Shown here piece after piece: positions 34,949 through 45,094 of a stretch of 64,000 nt of DNA. A program made the position numbers and the translations under genes. Position 1 is the stretch's first letter; every line of letters starts with the position of its first letter. This DNA is from Musa acuminata AAA Group (Eukaryota; Streptophyta; Magnoliopsida; Zingiberales; Musaceae): the NCBI RefSeq assembly GCF_036884655.1, contig NC_088331.1, forward strand, positions 19,253,501 to 19,317,500, in the 5' to 3' direction. The notes beneath the pieces were generated by a model. The model was not told the origin of the DNA, made no database searches, and saw only the letters and a list, made by a program, of their open reading frames with translations.

Positions 34949-35305
34949 AGGTGCAACCGCCCAGGCCAGGAGGTAGCACCGCTTGGGCTAAGTCTCCCAG
35001 CGAGGCTGGGCGGTGCAACCGCACCAGCCAGGAGGTGGCACCGCTTGGGCTCAGTCTCCAAGCGAGACTGAGCGGTGCAACCTCTCCTGACAGGAGGTGG
35101 CATCGCTTGAGCTCAGTCTTCGAGCTCTGCTAGGCGGTGCAACCGCCCCAGTCAGGAGGTGCAACCGCTTGAGCTCGGTCTTCGAGCTCTGGCAGAGAGG
35201 TGCAATCGCCCCTGACAGAGGTGGCACCGCCCAGAGGCTCAGTCTTCGAGCTCTGCCAGGCGGTGCAACAGCCCTAGTCAGGAGGTGCAACCACCTGATC
35301 CCGGA
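34949..35305 (+). repeat. GC-rich tandem array in the 5' LTR
   Basis: About six units of 60-62 bp, each with a GGTGCAACC(G/T)C block, CAGGAGGTG and a GCTCAGTCTTCGAGCTC block; the units differ by up to a third. It lies immediately upstream of the TATA box. Confidence 0.85.
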
Positions 35306-35355
35306 ATTCCAGGAATTGACAGTTTTGAGCTCCAAATTTGAACTGGGTTGGGGCC

Positions 35356-35363
35356 TATAAATA
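35356..35363 (+). promoter_or_regulatory. TATA box of Sire-A1 5' LTR
   Basis: GCCTATAAATACCCC, conserved in the 3' LTR at 41227-41234. Confidence 0.7.
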
Positions 35364-36138
35364 CCCCACCCATTCAGCACTGAGTGAGCAAGAACTTACC
35401 CAAAATCTTGATATTTTTCAGTGATTTTTAGAGCTCAAAATTGTTGTAAAGGCCAAAAGTTCTCCTTCCTCTTTTCTTCCAAGTTCTGAGTTGTAAAGAG
35501 AGGAGAGAAATTTCTGTAAGGGTTGTCTCCTAAGCCCGTCAAAAGGAGTGAAACTGTAAAAGGGTGGTTGGCCTTCGCCTATTGAAGGAAGGCCTTTAGT
35601 TGACGTCGGTGACCTCGTCAGTGAAGGAAGCCAAAAGTGGAGTAGGTCAAGATTGACCGAACCACTCTAAATCTTGGTTTGCATTTACTTTGAGCATTTT
35701 ATCTTTACTGCAAACCTCCTTAATAGCTTACTGCCCTCTGCACTTTTAACGAACGAGTTTCTAAGTTCAGAGCTTTCCGAATATGCGTTTAGACGTAAAT
35801 CGGCTTTTTCGTACGATCATCATATTTCAGTTTACGTTTACGTTTAGACTTCAATCATAACTGAAAACTGCCTTCTATGCATTTATAAAACATATCTCAA
35901 AGTTCAGTATCTTCAGAATCGGCATTTAGACGTAAACTGGTTTTATCGTACGAACGTGGCTTTTCAGTTTGCAAGCATTCTGATTTCCATCATAAACTGC
36001 AAACTGCCTTCATAGATCTACTTTAACGTCATCTCGCTTAATCTTAAGTTAAAGTAATCTTAGAATCGGCTTTTACATCGAAATCATTTTTATCGAACGA
36101 ACGCAGCTTTCGGTTTTAATCGTCGAAAGATTTCCGCT

Positions 36139-36169
36139 GCACTAATTCACCCCCCCCCCCTCTTAGTGC
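36139..36169 (+). repeat. U5 stem around a C-tract
   Basis: GCACTAA (36139-36145) and TTAGTGC (36163-36169) are perfect inverted repeats; the loop is TTCAC, ten C and TC. It lies 14 bases before the LTR end and is present in every Sire LTR here. Confidence 0.85.
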
Positions 36170-36185
36170 TCTTGATCCTAACAAT

Positions 36186-36197
36186 TGGTATCAGAGC
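36186..36197 (+). promoter_or_regulatory. Primer-binding site of Sire-A1
   Basis: TGGTATCAGAGC, two bases after the LTR end. Confidence 0.9.
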
Positions 36198-36233
36198 CTG
36201 GTATTTCTCATTTCAGACTTACAACCGAGAGAA

Positions 36234-37156
36234 ATGACTCTTCATGGCTTTCAAGAGGGCTTTCGGTTTTTCGTCCACCGTTGTTTAACGGATTGGACCA
36301 CACCTATTGGAAGACCCGAATGAAGATCTTTCTTATTTCTATGGATGTTGAACTTTGGAATCTTGTCAAAAACGGTTTTTCGAAGTCTTCTCTTCCAATG
36401 ATCGAATGGTCGGATTTAGAGAAGAAGCATTTTTCTTTAAATGAAAAGGCTATGAATGCCTTATTTTGTGCTTTGGACAAAAATGAGTTCAATCGGGTTT
36501 CTTTGTGCGAAACGGCTTTCGATATTTGGCGCACTCTTGAAATCATGCACGAGGGAACTAGTAGAGTCAAAGACTCGAAAGCTAATATTTTACTGCATGA
36601 TTTCAAGCTTTTTCAAATGAAGCCAAGCGAAACCATTTGTGACATGTATACCCGTTTTACGGATGTCGTCAATGGTTTAAGAGCTCTTGGCAAATGTTTT
36701 TTGAATTCTGAACTTGTGAACAAGATTTTGCATTCTCATTCTAAGAAGTGGGATTCAAAAGTAACGGCTTTACAAGAAACAAAAGATTTAAATATTTTTC
36801 CACTTGAAGAACTAATTGGTTCATTGATCACATATGAAATGACGTGCAATGCACGTGAAGAACTTGAGAACCACATTCCAAAGAACAGGAAGGATTTGGG
36901 ACATAGAACATTTGAAGACCACTCGAGCATAAGCTCAAGTGATGGTGAACTTAAACTACAAATAAAACAAAAATTAAAAAGTAAAAAGAACGGAACTACT
37001 TGCTTTGAACGCAAGAAGAAGAACAAAAATTGGGATGAATCGAGCTCCTCCAAAGACGAGGAGAAAATCAACAAAGGCGAGGTGGCAAACTACGCCTTTA
37101 CGCCTTTCGACGTTGAGGTAATCAAAATGCCTTTAATTTACTTTGAAATTACATGA
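36234..37156 (+). pseudogene. gag of Sire-A1, long open frame with damaged start
   Basis: The frame is open from upstream of 36234 to a stop at 37156, about 300 codons. It reads FRPPLFNGLDHTYWKTRM, EKKHFSLNEKAMNALFCALDKNEF, ETICDMYTRF and FPLEELIGSL, then a Ser/Asp/Lys/Glu-rich tail ending LIYFEIT. The family's ATG lies at 36234, but one base is missing within the next ten codons relative to the gags at 27784 and 13990. Translation from it leaves the gag frame; an in-frame ATG further upstream (36185) overlaps the primer-binding site. DUF4219/UBN2 type, no zinc knuckle. Confidence 0.85.
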
Positions 37157-39946
37157 TGCTTTTCATAAATCATTTTTCTTTTTTATTTAATTTTCTTGAA
37201 AATTGCATGTTTAATAATTTTATAATGAAAATACAAACAATTAGGAATCATGCTTATCATTCTAGTAATTTTGAAAATAATCATGAAAATTGCATGTTTA
37301 TGATAAACAAAATGATTTTGATTAAAAATACCTTATGAAATCATGCTATATGTGGTTGAGAAGTAATAATGTGTATCATGTAGATTTCCATTGTTATTTC
37401 TCGATTTTGAGTATATGAAATCATGTTTAATTTGAAGTTATGATTAATGAGTATATATTTTTGAAATTATGTATGATGATTCTTGATATTTATGAATTAT
37501 CGATTTTCATGATAATAACAGTGGCTTTATAAAAAAAAAAAATTTATGCATGTTTTCATAAATGAAAAGGCATGCTAACATGAAATCGACCACTTAAAAT
37601 GAAACACTTAAAAAGGGAGAAAATATATTATCAATGAAATCATGAATCTATAAATTTTGTGAGCCATAAAAATGATTTTGATGATTTAAATTTGAAATGA
37701 GTTTTATCAAAATTATGATCTTGATTTATCAAATTGAATGAATTGAAAATGAATGATGATTTTTCTCTTGAATGATTGTGACTTGTATTCCTTGTATTCA
37801 TGATATGATTTTTATGCAACTCTTTGTATTCATGAAATATTTATCTCATCACCCAATGATTTCTTTTCAATATTCCTCAAGTGATGATATGAATGCATGA
37901 GATATTCATGAATTTATTTTGATGTATGCAAATGAGAAGTTTCGATCATGCATGGTAGGATGCAATGTGACAAATTAATACCATGATGATTTGAAATATT
38001 TATGATTTGGAATGATGCATATGCTTTTTATTATGATAATGTATGATGTGTATCATAAATGCTTAAAAAAATTAAATAAATAAATGTTTATATCATGTTA
38101 GATGGTTTTACATATTATGCATGATAAGCTATAGTGATGAGTGAAACAATGATTGAAATAATATGAATGATAATTTGGAATTATGTATATAATAATGAGT
38201 TTATATGTTTTGAAAATATACATGTTCTAATTTGAAAATATAATGATGTACAAATGAGATTGATACTAACCTTTGTCATGACTTCAAAATTGATGTAAAG
38301 GGTTTTTCCCTTCTTTTTGACAATGACAAAAGGGGAGATAGCTAGCTTGCACAATTCAAGAAGAAAGCAAAAATTGCACTTCTCAAAAGAGAAGAAATTG
38401 CTATCTTGAACATCACCAAGGAATGCTATCTTGCCTATCTCAAGAAGCAAAAAGTTAACTTGCACATCTAGCAAAACTTATATTTCAAGAAGCAAGAGTT
38501 GCTTTCCTGATCATCTCAAAATTGCTAGCTTATGGGCCTTAAAATGTAGAAATTTTTTGCTATCTTGTATATGGTAAACTTGCTATCATACTACCATGAT
38601 GATGAGCATGTCTTATCTTCATGATTATATTTGAAAAACTATGGCAAAAATATGTCTGAATGATTAAACGTGTTAAACTTATTTTTCGGACTTTTTTGAT
38701 TGAATGATCAAATCACTTGATTGCCATAATGATTTTACACAATTACTTGCCATGATTACATGTTGGAAATTATGTGCTTGAATACAAAAAATTCCATGAT
38801 AATAAGCATGTTTTACCTTCATGATTGTAATTGAATATCTCTAGTAAAACCCTGTCGGAATGTATGAAAGTGTCAAATTTCATTTTCGGATTTTCTTGAT
38901 CCTAACAATTGGATTTTCTTGATACATTATCCTCTTCTGAACTTAACAAGCATATGTCATATCAAGTTTAATTCACATCATTGATTTTTGACATATGGAA
39001 TCATCTAGCAAATGCACTTATCATATGAAAAATATTTTTCGAGAAACATATTTGATGATTCCCTCTTATAAAAAGGAAGATATTTTTACATACAAGGATT
39101 TGACTCACTTACATATCTTAATCCTTGCAAAAATGAAGTGTGCTTTAATATCTTATCGATTTAAACTTCACATATGGCTTTCCTCCTTCATGTAAAAAGA
39201 TAACAAATAAAAAGGAAGAAGCAATAAAAGCTATCTCCATGTCATGTTTTCCTCGAGATGTTTGCATAATTGGTATCCTATCACTCACTGTTGGAAAATG
39301 ACATGAACCAACTTATGGCATCGCACTTATATTTAAAATTTGCTTATATCGTTCTCCTTGTTGTTGATGACAAAGGGGGAGAAATATATAAATTGATACT
39401 ATGAGTGCCATATTTGAAGAATATGAATAGATGTTATGAATGTCATATTATGATGAGATATCGAAAGCAGTATTCATATGAATAGGTGCTATGAATGTCA
39501 TATCATGTTATGATATCAAGAACTTGAATCGCAATTTTACATGTTGATATCTTACCATTTGATGATAGCAAACTTGCATGATGATAACAATAGATATTAT
39601 GTTTTTCATGCAATGAGTTAAACTTATATCACAAACACTTGATTGTGGTACTTCTCCTATTTGTTGATGACAAAGGGGGAGAAGTATGTTGATGACATGA
39701 CATGTTATGCATAAGTTTATGATGACATGTTGCTTGGATTTTTGAATCCAAGAGTTTCTATCAATATGACATATTGATAGGGGGAGTTTGTTTAAACTCT
39801 AGGAGTTAAGGTTAACTTCGATTATGATGACATGTTGCTTAGATTTTGAATCTAAGAGTTTCTATCAATATGGCATATTGATAGGGGGAGTTTGTTTAAA
39901 CTTCGGGAGTTAAGGTTAACTCCGTCATCAGGTGGTTGTCATCATC
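37157..39946 (+). other. Non-coding internal region of Sire-A1
   Basis: AT-rich, no credible gene. Features in order: GACAATGACAAAAGGGGAGA (38320), GCTAGC-type words (38340-38590), GATGACAAAGGGGGAGAA at about 39366 and 39667, and a duplicated module of about 105 bp with hairpins (39722-39930). Repeated polypurine tracts upstream of the 3' LTR are a known Sirevirus trait. Confidence 0.8.
39733..39923. repeat. Duplicated hairpin module before the 3' LTR
   Basis: Copy 1: CTTGGATT/AATCCAAG (39733-39740, 39745-39752) and CTATCAATATG/CATATTGATAG (39758-39768, 39770-39780). Copy 2: CTTAGATT/AATCTAAG (39838-39845, 39849-39856), CTATCAATATG/CATATTGATAG (39862-39872, 39874-39884) and GGAGTTAA/TTAACTCC (39906-39913, 39916-39923). 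The first stem differs between copies by a paired G-C to A-T change. Confidence 0.88.
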
Positions 39947-39959
39947 AAAAAGGGGGAGA
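39947..39959 (+). promoter_or_regulatory. Polypurine tract of Sire-A1
   Basis: AAAAAGGGGGAGA directly before the 3' LTR, the expected plus-strand primer. Confidence 0.9.
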
Positions 39960-39960
39960 T

Positions 39961-42057
39961 TGTTGAATCTCGTATTTTGATGATGAAACCACTTGATATA
40001 TGTTTATGATATAATCTGTGTTTTGAGTAACGCAGGATACTTCGATCAGGATGAGACAATTAAAGCAAGAAAATCATTTTGTGCTGGAGGAACATGTCAG
40101 AAGATTGGACGTCGGTCCGGTGGATCGGTCGACGTATCGACAGAAGGCTTCGGGCTGTGGACTCGTGCATCGGGCCAAGAAGAGTGGGTATTGTGCCAAG
40201 GATATCGGAGTTGCGGAGCCAACTGGTCGAATGGGCAATAGGCCGCAGGAAAGGACGATGCGCCGAAGAATCGGATGAAGCGTCGAGAGACCAATGACAT
40301 GCCGGACAACTTGGTTAATTGCTTACGATTAATTGTCTCGATCGAAGTTTTGTTTTAAGTGTGCAGGATTAACTACTATAGAAGAAAGACATGCAGTACG
40401 AGTTGCGCCGGAGTCAAGACAATGATCACGTTGGGAGTTCGAGAGTTTGACGGAAGTTCGGATGGTCGTCGGAGGTTTTGCGGGAACAAATCCGAAAAGT
40501 CCAGAAGCTTACCAAAGAAGCTCGTCGGAACTCGCCAAGATCAAATCGTGAAGTCTATGAGCTTGTCGGGAGTCCACAGAATGGTTTCCGAGAGTTTATC
40601 GGAAGACCGCCGGAAGTTCACCGGAAGCTCGCCGAAAGAAGTCTTGACTTACGGACTTTGTAATAGCTTAAGAAATGTCTTTAAATTCGTAGTTAGCATG
40701 TTAATTATGGTTATAATTAGGTGTTAATCTTATAACCCGGTTAGGGGCCAATTGGGCCCGAATTCGGACTAGTTTGGGCCAAGTTTGGAACCCAACCAAT
40801 GATCTGAAATAGTGCCAAGAGGTGCAACCGCCCAGGCCAGGAGGTAGCACCGCCTGGGCTAAGTCTCCCAGCGAGGCTGGGTGGTGCAACCGCCCCAGCC
40901 AGGAGGTGGCACCGCCTGGGCTCAGTCTCCAAGCGAGACTGGGCGGTGCAACCTCTCCTGACAGGAGGTGGCACCGCCTGAGCTTAGTCTTCGAGCTCTG
41001 CTAGGCGGTGTAACCGCCCCAGTCAGGAGGTGCAACCGCCTGAGCTCGGTCTTCGAGCTCTGGCAAAGAGGTGCAACCGCCCCTGACAGAGGTGGCACCG
41101 CCCAGAGGCTCAGTCTTCGAGCTCTGCCAGGCGGTGCAACCGCCCCAGTCAGGAGGTGCAACCGCCTGATCCCGGAATTCCGGGAATTGACAGTTTTTAG
41201 CTCCAAATTTGAACTGGATTGGGGCCTATAAATACCCCACCCATTCAGCACTGAGTGAGCAAGAACTTATCCGAAATCTTGATATTTTTCAGTGATTTTT
41301 AGAGCTCAAAATTGTTGTAAAGGCCAAAAGTTCTCCTTCCTCTTTTCTTCCAAGTTCTAAGTTGTAAAGAGAGGAGAGAAATTTCAATAAGAGTTGTCTC
41401 CTAAGCCCGTCAAAAGGAGTGAAACTGTAAAAGGGTGGTTGGCCTTCGCCTATTGAAGGAAGGCCTCTAGTTGACGTCGGTGACCTCGTCGATGGAGGAA
41501 GCCAAAAGTGGAGTAGGTCAAGATTGACCGAACCACTCTAAATCTCGGTTTGCATTTACTTTGAGCATTTTATCTTTACTGCAAACCTCCTTAATAGCTT
41601 ACTACCCTCTACGCTTTTAACGAACGAGTTTCTAAGTTCAAAGCTTTCCGAATCTGCGTTTAGATGTAAATCGGCTTTTTCGTATGATCATCATATTTCA
41701 GTTTATGTTTAGACTTCAATCATAACTGCAAACTGCCTTCTGCGCATTTATAAAACATATCTTAAAGTTCAGTATCTTCAGAATCGGCATTTAGACGTAA
41801 ACTGGTTTTATCGTACGAACGTGGCTTTTCAGTTTGCCCTTGCATTCTGATTTCCATCATAAACTGCAAACTGCCTTCATAGATCTACTTTAACGTCATC
41901 TCGCTTAATCTTAAGTTAAAGAAAACTTAGAATCGGCTTTTACATCGAAATCGTTTTTATCGAACGAACGTAGCTTTCGGTTTTAATCGTCGAAAGATTT
42001 CCGCTGCACTAATTCACCCCCCCCCCCCCTCCCCTCTTAGTGCTATTGATCCTAACA
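39961..42057 (+). mobile_element. 3' LTR of Sire-A1
   Basis: 2097 bp, aligned base by base with the 5' LTR. Differences are scattered substitutions, some small indels in U5 and a longer, interrupted C-tract near 42017-42034. GC-rich array 40820-41170, TATA box 41227-41234. Confidence 0.95.
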
Positions 42058-42062
42058 GTTAT
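42058..42062. repeat. Right TSD of Sire-A1 (GTTAT)
   Basis: Exact partner of 34086-34090; the Copia-T2 LTR resumes with CACGATGTCCCTCTCGAG. Confidence 0.95.
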
Positions 42063-42320
42063 CACGATGTCCCTCTCGAGTAACCTATGACCTAGATTAT
42101 TTAGGATCTGTCTTTAAAGGTGAATTGGTCTCATTATTGTGATCTCATCACGATCTGATTCCCATTGTACGGATCTAAGGACATCACAATATATACATGC
42201 ATATATGCAATAATCAATATAAAGTGATAAATGCCAAAATATAATAAGCAAAAAGATTCCGTGTCAAGTCACACGTGCCATCACTCATGTGATTAGATTG
42301 CTGGGCATCTATGACTAGCA

Positions 42321-43117
42321 AGGTGGTACCGCTAGAGCTCAGTCTCTAAGCTCTATCAAGCGGTGGTACCGCCCTAGTCTGGCGGTGGTACCGCCAGGAC
42401 CCCGGAAATCCGGGAATGGACACTTTTAGGCTCCATTTTCAAACTCATTGGCGCCTATATAAACCCACCCTTTCTTGCATGAATGGGCAACGAAAACTTG
42501 CTTTAATCTTGAGTCATTGAGGCCTTAAAGTGTTGTAAAAGCTAGAGTTCTCCTTCTTTCTTCTAGGTGTTTTGATCATCCAAGAGAGGAGTGAAAACTT
42601 GTAAGGGTTGTCTCCTAAGCCCGTCAAAAGGAGAAAAGCTGTAAAAGGGTGGTTGGCCTTCGCCTATTAAAGGAAGGCCTCTAGTGGACGCCAGTAACCT
42701 CGTCAAAGGAGGAAGCCGATAGTGGATGTAGGTCACGATGATCGAACCACTCTAAAATCTCGGTTTACATTTACTTTAAGTATATTTTCTTTATAGCAAA
42801 CTGCCTCTCCTCCTTACTATGCTTAACTATGTCTACTTATGCTTTGATTTAAACATCTTCCAAAATCGGCTTTACTCATACAAAATCTTTATGAAACCGA
42901 CATTTTTCAGTTGTGCACTTTACTTTGCTACAAATCCCCTTAGTGTTCTCTTAGTCTTTCACGAAAGGTTTCAAGTTTAAAGTTATTCCGAAAAGGGATT
43001 GAGTTGAAACCATTCTTTTTGAATCAGCTTTAATCGAATCAAGATTATTGAAATCTTGAATGTTTTCCACTGCACTAATTCAACCCCCTCCCTCTTAGTG
43101 CACTCTTGATCCTAATA
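42321..43117 (+). mobile_element. Sire-C LTR fragment, 3' part
   Basis: It begins inside a GGTGGTACCGC-type array, has GCGCCTATATAAACCC as TATA region (near 42455-42465), a U5 with AATTCAACCCCCTCC and TTAGTGC, and ends CCTAATA (decayed CCTAACA). Copia-T2 inserted in its array; the left half lies outside the window. Confidence 0.8.
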
Positions 43118-43438
43118 GTTAGAGTGTAAATTAAGTTATGATTGGGAGGTAATCCCACTAATTTAATTAGGAGCCAACTGGGCCTTTAACAGGGCTGAAT
43201 TGGGCCGAATTAAGCAGCCCATTCAGCCCCTTGAATTCCTAGCCGACGGTGGCACCTCTTGGAGTAAAGTGCCCCGGGATTTCTGGGTGGTGGTACCATC
43301 GGCAATTATTGCTGCCAGTGGTGGTACTGCCAAAGCTCGGCCTCCAAGATCTATCAAGTAGTGGTACCGCCCAGATTGGGCTGTGGTATCGCCTAGTGTC
43401 AAGTGTCAGGCGGTGGTACCACCCAGTAATGACAGTGG
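43118..43438 (+). mobile_element. Sire-C LTR fragment, 5' of Sire-B1
   Basis: U3-like sequence (GGGAGGTAATCCCACTAATTTAATTAGGAGCC, split here by other features, then GGTGG arrays) that continues on the far side of Sire-B1 at 49650. Its own start is missing; it abuts the preceding LTR fragment. Confidence 0.7.
43434..43438. repeat. Left TSD of Sire-B1
   Basis: AGTGG here, GGTGG at 49650-49654, one mismatch. The host LTR reads through as GTGGTACTGCCAGGACC. Confidence 0.75.
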
Positions 43439-45045
43439 TGTTGAATCTCGAATTTTAATAATGAAACCAATTGATAGTGTTTATGATTTAATCTATATTT
43501 TGAGTGATGCAGGATGCTTCGATCAGGATGAGACAATTAAAGTAGGAAGAATCATGTTGGGCCAGAGGAAAATATGTCAGAAAATTGGACGTCGGCCCGG
43601 AGGATCGGTCGACATATCGACAAAAGGCTTCGGGCCATGGATTTGGGCATCAAGCCAAGAAGAGTGGATATTGCACTAAGGATGTCGGAGTTGTTGAGTC
43701 AACTGGCCAATTGGGCAATAGGTTGCAAGAGAGGACGATGTGCAGAAGAATCGAACGAAGCATCGAGGGACCAATGAAATGCCGGAAAACATGATTAATG
43801 CTTAGTATTAATTGTCTAGATCAAAGTATATTTTACATGTGCAGGATTAACTATGATAGCAAGGCATGAAGAAAAATGAAGTCCCGGAGTCAAGGACGTG
43901 ATTTTGTTGTGAGTTCGAGAGTTCGTCGGATGTCCGGACGTTCGTCGGATGTTTTGTCAGAATTAGCCGAGAAGTCTCGGAGCTTGCCAGAGAAGCTCGT
44001 CGGAACTCACCAAGAAGATTATCATGAAGTCAAAGAGCTTGTTGGGAGTCCATTGGAACATTGCCGAGAGATCGTCGGAAGTTCGCCGGAAGCTCGCTGG
44101 AAGAAACCAAGACATAGGGACTTGTTTAGCTTAGCAAATGTCTTAGATTTCATACTTAGCACCTAATTGGGTTTGGATTTAGGCCAACCCAATTAGGGGC
44201 CAGCTGGGCCCATGTAAGAACTGTGTTGGGCCCAATGAAAAGGCCCAAATAGTGCCCTAAGAGGTGGCACCATCGTGGCATAGTCTCCGAGATTGTATTA
44301 GGCGATGGTACCACCCAAACACAACCTCCGAGAGACTACAGGCGATGGTACCACCCAGTGTTAAGCGGTGGTACCGCCCAGTGTCAGGCGGTGGTACCGC
44401 CCAATGCAGTGTCAGTGTCAGACTGACATTGGTGGTGCTACCACCTAACACAAGCGGTGGTACCGCCCGGACCTAGGAAACCTGGGATGAGATGTTTTTA
44501 TGCTCGAAGTTTGAATCAACTTGAATCCTATAAATACCCCTCTCATCCCTGGTTAAACAAACACAAGCACAGAGAGTTTAAAAGTGAAGAAACGCTGTAG
44601 AAATCACTTGAAAAATCCCTCCTCTAGCTTAAACATATATTTCTGTTTAGAGAGGAGAGTGAGTGCTTGTACGGGTTGTCTCCTAAACCCGGTAAAAGGA
44701 GAAGAGGGGTGTAATAAGGAGGTTGATCTTTACCTATTAAAGAAAGATCGATAATGGATGCCGGTGGCCTCGACGGAAGAGGAATCGACAGAGTGGATGT
44801 AGGTCACGACGACCGAACCACTATACATCGGTTTGTATTTACTTTGAGTAATTTACTTTTATAACAAACACTCTCTCCTTCTTACTGTGCTTTTACTATG
44901 CTTACACTCGCATAAGCTTTCAAGCTATCTTTACGAAATGGTTTTCATCAGAAAGATTTTATCGTACGAAGGTTTTTTGAACCGACGTAATTTTTACCGC
45001 TGCACTAATTCACCCCCCTTCTTAGTGCCGACCCCGTTCCTAACA
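43439..45045 (+). mobile_element. 5' LTR of Sire-B1
   Basis: TGTTGAATCTCGAATTTT..GTTCCTAACA. Its array uses GGCGGTGGTACCGCC, a near-palindrome with a KpnI core, repeated around 44340-44400. TATA box 44529-44536, terminal stem GCACTAA/TTAGTGC near 45002-45028. Confidence 0.9.
44529..44536 (+). promoter_or_regulatory. TATA box of Sire-B1 5' LTR
   Basis: CCTATAAATACCCC, also at 49128-49135 in the 3' LTR. Confidence 0.65.
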
Positions 45046-45047
45046 AT

Positions 45048-45059
45048 TGGTATCAGAGC
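45048..45059 (+). promoter_or_regulatory. Primer-binding site of Sire-B1
   Basis: TGGTATCAGAGC, two bases after the LTR end. Confidence 0.9.
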
Positions 45060-45094
45060 CTCGTTTTCTAATTTGGTTTAATACCTAAATAGAA

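Larger units (their letters stand above)
34091..36183 (+). mobile_element. 5' LTR of Sire-A1
   Basis: TGTTGAATCTCG..GATCCTAACA. Order: AT-rich start, the GGATCGGTCGACGTATCGA segment, GC-rich array (34949-35305), TATA box, R/U5, and terminal stem 36139-36145/36163-36169 around a C-tract. Confidence 0.95.
34091..42057 (+). mobile_element. Sire-A1, complete gag-only Sirevirus-like element
   Basis: A 7967-bp element with LTRs of 2093 bp (34091-36183) and 2097 bp (39961-42057), primer-binding site, gag, a 2.8-kb non-coding region and polypurine tract. A perfect 5-bp TSD lies in the Copia-T2 LTR. It carries no protease, integrase or RT and could move only with Pol supplied in trans. Its completeness and its position inside Copia-T2 make it one of the younger insertions of the window. 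Confidence 0.95.
32745..42320 (-). mobile_element. 5' LTR of Copia-T2, split by Sire-A1
   Basis: The LTR occupies 32745-34090 and 42063-42320 (about 1.6 kb in total) and matches the Copia-T1 LTR on both sides of the insert. The first base pair of the canonical TG end has changed to TA. A TATA complement lies near 33110. The right end (ATGACTAGCA) abuts a Sire-C LTR fragment, so Copia-T2 had itself inserted into a Sire LTR. Confidence 0.88.
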
